Source: Actinobacteria bacterium UBA4719 (GTDB taxonomy: Bacteria; Actinomycetota; Actinomycetes; Actinomycetales; Dermatophilaceae). Taken from it: a stretch of 10,733 nt of DNA. This document shows, in pieces, positions 6,337 through 10,733 of the stretch (positions within the stretch are counted from its first letter, which is position 1; each line of letters starts with the position of its first letter). Both the position numbers and the translations under genes were made by a program. The notes below the pieces were generated by a model. The model worked only from the letters and a program-made list of their open reading frames with translations. It had not been told where the DNA came from and did no database searches. The stretch lies in the NCBI GenBank assembly GCA_002404345.1, contig DHJN01000027.1, positions 1 to 10,733 on the forward strand, in the 5' to 3' direction.

Positions 6337-7515
6337 GTGGCACGAAGCAACGGCGAGGGCAGCCTTTACCAACGGCACGACCACGTGTCCTGCCCGGAGG
6401 TGGGACCGGACGACGAACGACCCGAGCACCGCTGCCGGGGGCGCTGGGTCGGAGCGGTCACGCTCGATAGCGGCAAACGGGCTGTGTTCTACGGGGCGAC
6501 CAAGGCAGACGTCAAGGCGTCGATCAAGCAGGCTCAGTCGCGGATGGACGTGGGTGCGCCGGCCAAGGATGCCAAGACACCTCTGTCTGTCGTCGTTACC
6601 GGGTGGATCGCGTCGACGCTGGAGGCAAGCGACCTCAAGCCGTCGACCAAGGCGACGTATGCGACGCTGCTGTGCTCGCAAGTCCTCACGGATGACATCG
6701 CATCCAAGCCGCTGGCGGACCTCAAGCCCAGCCACGTGGAGCAGCTCGCCGTGCGGATGCGGGTCAAGGGGTGCAGCCCGTCGACCGTTCGGCAGACGTA
6801 CACGGTGCTTCGATCGGTGCTTGAGACGGCGGTACGGGACGAACTGCTCGCCACCAACCCTGCGGCCAGGGTCAAGCGACCAGGCGTGCCAAGGACTGAG
6901 GCACGTTACCTCACCATTGCCGAGGTCGCTGTTCTGCTCGAGACGGCGAAGGACTCACGCTATGCGCCGCTCTTGCGACTGCTCGTCTCGACGGGCCTGC
7001 GCCGCGGCGAGGCGCTGGCGTTGCGCTGGCAGGACGTGGACCTCGCAAACGGCGTTCTGCGGGTCCGTGGCACGCTCTCGCGGGTCGACGGGCATCTGGT
7101 CATCGGTGAGCCCAAGACGGAGCGCTCACGCCGTGATGTGCCGCTCTCCCCCGCGACTGTGGCGCTGTTACGGTCGGTCAAGGTGAGCCAGGGGGTCGAG
7201 CGACTCAAGGCGGCCTCGATCTGGGTTGAGACGGGCCACGTCTTCACCACACAGATCGGGACGGCGGTCGACCCCAGGAACGTGCTGCGGGCGATCAGCA
7301 CCGCAGCCAAGGCTTCGGGTATGGCCGACGTCGGCCTGCACACGCTGAGGCACTCATTCGCTACCCACATGCTCGAGGTCGGCGTCCCGCTGCATACCGT
7401 CTCAGAGCTGCTCGGGCACTCGTCCGTTGCGGTCACCGGTGACGTTTACGGCCATGTCTCCACCGAGGGCGCCCGCTCTGCTGTCGAGCGGCTCTCAGCA
7501 GCGATGGGGTGGTGA
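6337..7515 (+). CDS. int: Site-specific tyrosine recombinase / phage-type integrase
   Basis: A 392-aa integrase that catalyses integration and excision of a mobile element by strand exchange at att sites. GTG 6337 is chosen because GAGGGA (6325-6330) lies 6 bases upstream. Residues 1-70 form the arm-binding region (MARSNGEGSLYQRHD; GRWVGAVTLDSGKRAVFYGA). Residues 81-180 are the SAM-like core-binding domain. The catalytic domain from about 190 holds all expected residues: Arg222 (STGLRRGEAL), Lys260 (EPKTERSRRDVPL), His335 and Arg338 (LHTLRHSFATH), His361 (LLGHSS) and nucleophile Tyr371 (VYGHVS). It is therefore apparently functional. Its 3' end is 135 bp from a tRNA-Pro 3' end, the expected target, and a block of 15-bp direct repeats lies between. 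It forms a unit with xis upstream. Confidence 0.95.
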   Translation: MARSNGEGSLYQRHDHVSCPEVGPDDERPEHRCRGRWVGAVTLDSGKRAVFYGATKADVKASIKQAQSRMDVGAPAKDAKTPLSVVVTGWIASTLEASDLKPSTKATYATLLCSQVLTDDIASKPLADLKPSHVEQLAVRMRVKGCSPSTVRQTYTVLRSVLETAVRDELLATNPAARVKRPGVPRTEARYLTIAEVAVLLETAKDSRYAPLLRLLVSTGLRRGEALALRWQDVDLANGVLRVRGTLSRVDGHLVIGEPKTERSRRDVPLSPATVALLRSVKVSQGVERLKAASIWVETGHVFTTQIGTAVDPRNVLRAISTAAKASGMADVGLHTLRHSFATHMLEVGVPLHTVSELLGHSSVAVTGDVYGHVSTEGARSAVERLSAAMGW

Positions 7516-7520
7516 GAATG

Positions 7521-7576
7521 TGTGCCGTTGCACATGTGCCGTTGCTACATGTGCCGTTGCTACACGCGTTGCTACA
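7521..7576. repeat. Tandem 15-bp direct repeats after int, candidate integrase arm-binding sites
   Basis: TGTGCCGTTGCTACA occurs perfectly at 7535-7549 and 7550-7564. A 14-bp version lacking one T lies at 7521-7534 and a truncated form, CGCGTTGCTACA, at 7565-7576. The array starts 6 bp after the int stop and lies 75-130 bp from the tRNA 3' end, where arm-type sites of tyrosine integrases are usually found. Each unit begins TGT and ends ACA. Confidence 0.8.
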
Positions 7577-7596
7577 TTTCGGCCTCCGGACACGAA

Positions 7597-7630
7597 AGAG
7601 GCCGCTCCCGATTTCTCGGAAACGGCCTCT
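7597..7630. terminator. Hairpin between int and tRNA-Pro, probable bidirectional terminator
   Basis: AGAGGCCG (7597-7604) pairs exactly with CGGCCTCT (7623-7630), and an inner CCGA-TTTC-TCGG stem (7608-7619) extends it. Read from the tRNA (minus strand) it is followed by TTTCGT, so it most likely ends the tRNA-Pro transcript. It could also stop readthrough from int. Confidence 0.7.
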
Positions 7631-7650
7631 GACCTGCTGCTTTGTCCCAG

Positions 7651-7724
<74 letters not shown>

Positions 7725-7768
7725 GGACTCTCGCCTGCGTGATGCTCAGGTGAGGCGAACGAAACTTT

Positions 7769-7774
7769 AGCCTA
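7769..7774 (-). promoter_or_regulatory. Candidate -10 of the tRNA-Pro promoter
   Basis: On the minus strand TAGGCT fits TANNNT and lies 44 bp before the mature tRNA 5' end. The leader in between can fold through TCGCCT (7730-7735) and AGGCGA (7753-7758). No strong -35 is seen. Confidence 0.35.
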
Positions 7775-7855
7775 CGCACACCCTGGGCTCCGAATCGCCA
7801 TACCCGCAGCGGTATTTCGACCGGTTCAGACGTCGCGCCGGACGCGCCCAGCGAC

Positions 7856-9349
7856 CTACTTCTTGCGACGCTTCTCGCGCACCCGCACCGAGACCTCGAT
7901 GGGAGTTCCCTCGAAGCCGAACTCCTCGCGCAGGCGGCGCTCGATGAAGCGCCGGTAGCCGGCCTCGAGGAAACCGCTGGCGAAGATGACGAAGCGCGGC
8001 GGGCGGGTGGAGGCCTGCGTGGCGAACAGGATCCGCGGCTGCTTGCCTGAGCGCACCGGGTGCGGGTTGGACGCGGTCACCGTGCCCAGGAAGGCATTGA
8101 GGCGACCCGTGGACACGCGGGTGTCCCAGGACTCGAGCGCTGTCTCGATCGCGGGAACCAGACGGTCCATGTGGCGACCGGTGAGCGCAGAGATGTTGAC
8201 GCGGGGAGCCCACGGGATCTGGACGAGCTCCTTCTCGATCTCGCGTTCGAGGTAGTGACGGCGTTCCTCATCGAGGGTGTCCCACTTGTTGTAGGCGACC
8301 ACCAGGGCACGTCCGGAGTCGACGACCTGCTGGATGACGCGAATGTCCTGCTCGGCGATGGCCTCCTGCGCATCGATCAGCACGACGGCGACCTCGGCTT
8401 TCTCGAGCGCCGTCTGGGTACGCAGCGAAGCGTAGAAGTCGGCTCCACGGGTCTGGTGGACTCGGCGGCGGATGCCGGCCGTGTCCACGAAGCGCCACGT
8501 CTTGCCGCCGAGCTCGATCAGCTCGTCGACCGGGTCACGGGTGGTTCCGGCAACCTTGTCGACGACGACCCGGTCCTCGCCCGCAAGCCTGTTGAGCAGA
8601 CTGGACTTGCCGACGTTGGGACGGCCGACCAGCGCCACTCGACGTGGGCCACCGCGGGCGTAGGCCTCCCCGACTCCGGAGAACTTGGGCAGGACCTCGA
8701 GGACGGCGTCCAGGACGTCACCGCTGCCCCGACCGTGCAGGGCCGAGACGGGCCACGGCTGGCCGAGACCGAAGGACCACAACATCGCCGCATCCGCTTC
8801 GGCGCGCTGGTCATCAACCTTGTTGGCCACGAGGATCACCGGCTTGCCGGACTTGCGCAGCAGCTTGACCACCGCATCGTCGGTGTCGGTCGCGCCGACG
8901 GTCGCGTCGACCACGAACATCACGACGTCAGCGAGCTCGATGGCGATCTCGGCCTGCTCGGCGACGCGCAGGTGAATGCCAGTGGCGTCGACCTCCCAGC
9001 CGCCGGTGTCCACGAGCGTGAACCGGGTGCCAGTCCACTCGGCGTCGTAGGCGACGCGGTCGCGGGTCACCCCGGGAACGTCCTCGACGACGGCCTCGCG
9101 ACGACCCAGGATCCGGTTGACCAGGGTCGACTTCCCGACGTTGGGTCGACCGATGATCGCGACGACCGGCACGGGACCCGTCTGCTCGTCGTCGAAGCCC
9201 TCGTCGCCCTCGCGCTCGAGCAGCGACACGTCCTCGTCGTCGAGCTCGAACTCCTCCAGGCCCACGCGCAGGGCGCGCTCAACCGACAGGTCGTCGACCT
9301 CGTTTCGGTCGACGGTCTCGGGGTGCTCGCTCACGGCAGGGTCCTTCAT
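7856..9349 (-). CDS. der: Ribosome-assembly GTPase Der (EngA)
   Basis: An essential GTPase with two tandem G domains that assists 50S ribosomal subunit maturation. Numbered from ATG 9349 (497 aa), domain 1 has GRPNVGKS (67-74), DTGG (114-117) and NKVD (176-179). Domain 2 has GRPNVGKS (242-249), DTAG (289-292) and NKWD (354-357). A KH-like C-terminal domain follows (about 412-497), ending in the basic REKRRKK. The acidic N-terminal 60 residues are an extension typical of actinobacterial Der. The start may instead be GTG at 9334 (Val6). AAGGA lies seven bases before that GTG, while the ATG has no ribosome binding site and sits against a tandem repeat. The gene is intact. It lies 211 bp downstream of cmk on the same strand, a common actinobacterial pairing, and is followed by tRNA-Pro on that strand. 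Confidence 0.97.
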   Translation of the reverse strand: MKDPAVSEHPETVDRNEVDDLSVERALRVGLEEFELDDEDVSLLEREGDEGFDDEQTGPVPVVAIIGRPNVGKSTLVNRILGRREAVVEDVPGVTRDRVAYDAEWTGTRFTLVDTGGWEVDATGIHLRVAEQAEIAIELADVVMFVVDATVGATDTDDAVVKLLRKSGKPVILVANKVDDQRAEADAAMLWSFGLGQPWPVSALHGRGSGDVLDAVLEVLPKFSGVGEAYARGGPRRVALVGRPNVGKSSLLNRLAGEDRVVVDKVAGTTRDPVDELIELGGKTWRFVDTAGIRRRVHQTRGADFYASLRTQTALEKAEVAVVLIDAQEAIAEQDIRVIQQVVDSGRALVVAYNKWDTLDEERRHYLEREIEKELVQIPWAPRVNISALTGRHMDRLVPAIETALESWDTRVSTGRLNAFLGTVTASNPHPVRSGKQPRILFATQASTRPPRFVIFASGFLEAGYRRFIERRLREEFGFEGTPIEVSVRVREKRRKK

Positions 9350-9353
9350 TATC

Positions 9354-9414
9354 AGTGGGTGTAACAGGAGTGGGTGTAACAGTCAGTGGGTGTAACAGTC
9401 AGTGGGTGTAACAG
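9354..9414. repeat. Four direct copies of a 14-bp repeat in the der 5' region
   Basis: AGTGGGTGTAACAG occurs perfectly at 9354-9367, 9369-9382, 9385-9398 and 9401-9414, with spacers of 1, 2 and 2 bases. On the minus strand, the sense strand of der, it reads CTGTTACACCCACT. The last copy ends 5 bp from the der ATG, so all copies lie in the cmk-der spacer and probably in the der leader. It could be a minisatellite or a multi-site operator. Confidence 0.9.
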
Positions 9415-9424
9415 GGGTCAGGAT

Positions 9425-9473
9425 CTGGTCACGCTCTAGATGTGGTCACGCGGGGAACCAACCCATTGTTCCC
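9425..9473. repeat. Duplicated 9-mer and adjoining inverted repeat in the cmk-der spacer
   Basis: TGGTCACGC is present twice (about 9426-9434 and 9443-9451), separated by 8 bp. Next to it, GGGAAC (9453-9458) and GTTCCC (9468-9473) form a perfect inverted repeat with a 9-bp spacer. This could be an operator or a weak hairpin before der; nothing identifies its function. Confidence 0.5.
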
Positions 9474-9545
9474 TAGTTTTGACGAATGCCTGTCTGCGAG
9501 CCGGGGCAGGCAGCCGCTTGGTCGCCATCCGGGAGCCCGCTCGAT

Positions 9546-9569
9546 CACTCACGCTTGCACTCACGCTTG
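9546..9569. repeat. Tandem 12-bp duplication across the cmk stop codon
   Basis: CACTCACGCTTG occurs twice in a row (9546-9557 and 9558-9569). The second copy contains the cmk stop (TGA on the minus strand, 9561-9563) and the first copy duplicates it just beyond. It looks like a slippage duplication that has left the reading frame end unchanged. Confidence 0.75.
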
Positions 9570-10265
9570 CGGACCGGTCTGGGCGCGGACCAATTCCAGC
9601 ACTGCCTCCACGGACTGCTGGAAGTCCAGGTCTGAGGTGTCCACCAACGTCACGCCCGGCGCCGCCTCCATGAACTGCGAAACGGTCGAGTCGTCCTTGT
9701 CCCGGCGCACGATCTGGTCATGGGTCGCACTGACTGCGGCGTGGTCGGCCTCACCGTGGAGCTCCTTCGCACGCCGGGCCAGGCGCGACTCCTGATTGGC
9801 AATCAACAGGATCCGCACGTGTGCGTCGGGTGCGACCACTGTGGTGATATCGCGACCTTCCGCCACGACTCCCCCAGTGCTCTTGGCGGACTCGGATATC
9901 AGGGCGCGCTGACGATCGCAGAGCTCATCGCGCACGCCGAGATTGGTCGCGACCTTCGACACCGACTCGGAGATCACCGTCGCGCGAATGGCCTGGTCGA
10001 TCGCCACACCTCCAACCTGGACCGACGGAGAGCTCGGGTCGGTGCCCATCTGCAGCTGAAGGTCCTTGGCGGCTCGGGCAACGGCCGGCTGGTCCTCCAG
10101 GTCAAGTCCCTGTTGGACACACCACCAGGTCAGGGCTCGATACATGGCGCCGGTGTCGAGATAGGCCAGGTCGAGGCGCTGGGCGACTGCCCTGGAGACG
10201 CTGGACTTGCCTGAGCCGGATGGGCCATCGATGGCGATGACAAGGGGCATGGGTCGGACGGTCAT
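9561..10265 (-). CDS. cmk: Cytidylate kinase
   Basis: Phosphorylates CMP and dCMP with ATP, supplying CDP for nucleic acids and lipid precursors, in the cytoplasm. The 234-aa product is close to the usual 225-230 aa. It shows the Walker A loop DGPSGSGKSS (13-22), the NMP-binding DTGAMYRA (37-44), the AIRATVISESVSKVA segment (92-106), the family motif EGRDITTVV (136-144), and the late RRDKDDS (187-193) of the CMP kinase lid region. All key residues are present. ATG 10265 is used because TAAGGT, a TANNNT -10, lies 7 bases upstream, which suggests a leaderless start there. Met6 (10250) is an alternative without a signal. It lies upstream of der on the same strand and may be cotranscribed with it through a repeat-bearing 211-bp spacer. 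Confidence 0.97.
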   Translation of the reverse strand: MTVRPMPLVIAIDGPSGSGKSSVSRAVAQRLDLAYLDTGAMYRALTWWCVQQGLDLEDQPAVARAAKDLQLQMGTDPSSPSVQVGGVAIDQAIRATVISESVSKVATNLGVRDELCDRQRALISESAKSTGGVVAEGRDITTVVAPDAHVRILLIANQESRLARRAKELHGEADHAAVSATHDQIVRRDKDDSTVSQFMEAAPGVTLVDTSDLDFQQSVEAVLELVRAQTGPQA

Positions 10266-10272
10266 CTGACAA

Positions 10273-10303
10273 ACCTTAGTTGAAATACCTCACGAAGGCA
10301 CAA
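10273..10303 (-). promoter_or_regulatory. Candidate leaderless promoter of cmk
   Basis: On the minus strand TTGTGC (10303-10298) and TAAGGT (10278-10273) are separated by 19 bp, and the ATG follows after 7 bases. The initiation point would fall at the A of ATG, giving a leaderless message. The spacing is slightly long, so the -35 is less certain than the -10. Confidence 0.5.
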
Positions 10304-10733
10304 ACCGTCCTTTACCCACGCGGTTCACGGTCTTTTGCCTAGTCCGTTCGGCCGAAAGACGCACCATGTTTGACCCAAAACGCCCGCTGTTTGGGCGAAG
10401 GAGCGGGCCGTTTGGCCCACTGAGGGGGTAAACCAACTGTGGGGCGCCGGAGCCGGTGACAGCATTTATAGCAACGGCCCGAGATTCGGGCAAAGCCGGG
10501 CTGGTCAGCCTATCTGCCGCCCCAGAACAGCCGCAGGGACATTTTCCCCAAGTGTAGCTGTCCCTTACAGCTGGATTCCGAAAGAAAGCGCTGTCATGAG
10601 CCACGTCGCAATGTCAAACCCTCGCCCAATTGAAAGCCGGAAAGGCTGACCGCCTTTTCATGGCCACGTCGCGAACACCGCCGCATGGTCGTGCTCACTC
10701 ATTCGCGGTCCGAGCTGAATAAATAGGGATGCA
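10304..10733. other. Non-coding region upstream of cmk with clustered hairpins
   Basis: About 430 bp with no supported gene on either strand. It holds a palindrome TTCGGCCGAA (10347-10356) and hairpins CGCCC/GGGCG (10381-10397) and GGGCC-GTTT-GGCCC (10405-10418). It also holds GCCCGA-GAT-TCGGGC (10477-10491) and AGCTGT-CCCTT-ACAGCT (10556-10572). CCCAAA (10374-10379) and TTTGGG (10390-10395) give an alternative fold for the second. The last 100 bp look more AT-rich. A 17-codon frame from ATG 10596 ends at TGA just within the next hairpin; it has no ribosome binding site and is probably chance. Confidence 0.5.
10641..10658 (+). terminator. Small hairpin with a T run, possible terminator
   Basis: AAAGGC (10641-10646) pairs with GCCTTT (10652-10657) across TGACC, and the run ends in TTTT. 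It could end a plus-strand transcript. No matching gene is seen to its left on that strand. Because the stem is A/T-flanked it could also act in reverse for a gene beyond the window edge. Confidence 0.35.

Noticed and set aside
6029..7186. Open frame of 385 codons on the plus strand over xis and int
   Set aside because: Arg/Ser-rich shadow; xis and int in other frames have complete family motifs and ribosome binding sites.
7521..7576. Repeat block considered as a CRISPR array
   Set aside because: The units abut with no spacers and are only 15 bp, and no cas gene is present.
7800..7815. ATACC-CGCAGC-GGTAT stem between der and tRNA-Pro as a terminator
   Set aside because: Only 5 bp and no T run in the der direction, so too weak to call.
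8060..9364. Long open frame (434 codons) on the plus strand opposite der
   Set aside because: It is a shadow of der in high-GC DNA: Asp/Gly/Val/His-rich text without motifs, and its start overlaps the repeat array.
9354..9414. 14-bp repeats considered as a CRISPR array
   Set aside because: Spacers are only 1-2 bases and the repeat is too short.
10290..10604. Open frame of 104 codons on the minus strand upstream of cmk
   Set aside because: No ribosome binding site, no motif, and it runs through several hairpins and the cmk promoter region.

Overview
The window reads as chromosome of a high-GC actinobacterium. GltA, Der and Cmk all look like actinobacterial (Nocardioidaceae or Propionibacteriales-like) homologues, GTG starts are common, and several promoters have the actinobacterial TANNNT -10 form. 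The genus is a guess from protein flavour, not a database match.

Layout, left to right. Positions 2-839 hold the 3' part of an acetyl-CoA synthetase gene, with a one-base frameshift right at the window edge. A gap of about 450 bp follows, then an intact citrate synthase (gltA, 1292-2587). After another gap of about 460 bp comes a badly decayed potassium-channel gene (ion-channel plus RCK/TrkA domains, about 3050-3713). Its NAD-binding domain is mostly deleted and its C-terminal domain is broken again. It runs into an unrecognised helical protein gene (about 3714-4831) that also seems frameshifted near its end.

Positions 4908-7650 look like the end of an integrated element. They hold a HigB/Gp49-like toxin (4908-5408, +) and an XRE antitoxin-like gene facing it tail to tail (5422-5844, -). 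These are followed by an excisionase (6114-6326), a tyrosine integrase (6337-7515) and a block of 15-bp direct repeats. The block lies next to the 3' end of a tRNA-Pro(GGG) gene (7651-7724, -). An integrase pointing at a tRNA 3' end, with a short repeat block between them, is the usual layout of a tRNA-targeted prophage, ICE or genomic island. No second copy of the tRNA 3' end was found in the window, so the other end of the element is not visible here.

Beyond the tRNA lie two intact housekeeping genes on the minus strand, transcribed cmk then der (cytidylate kinase 9561-10265, ribosome-assembly GTPase 7856-9349). The spacer between them carries three separate short tandem duplications, including four copies of a 14-bp repeat directly before der. 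The last 470 bp, upstream of cmk, hold a likely leaderless cmk promoter and a run of small hairpins, but no gene I can support.

Together: acs and gltA serve acetate activation and entry into the TCA cycle, cmk and der serve nucleotide supply and ribosome assembly, and the middle 4-5 kb is accessory and decaying DNA. The most unusual points are the convergent toxin/antitoxin layout, the three-lesion channel pseudogene, and the repeat blocks next to int and der.
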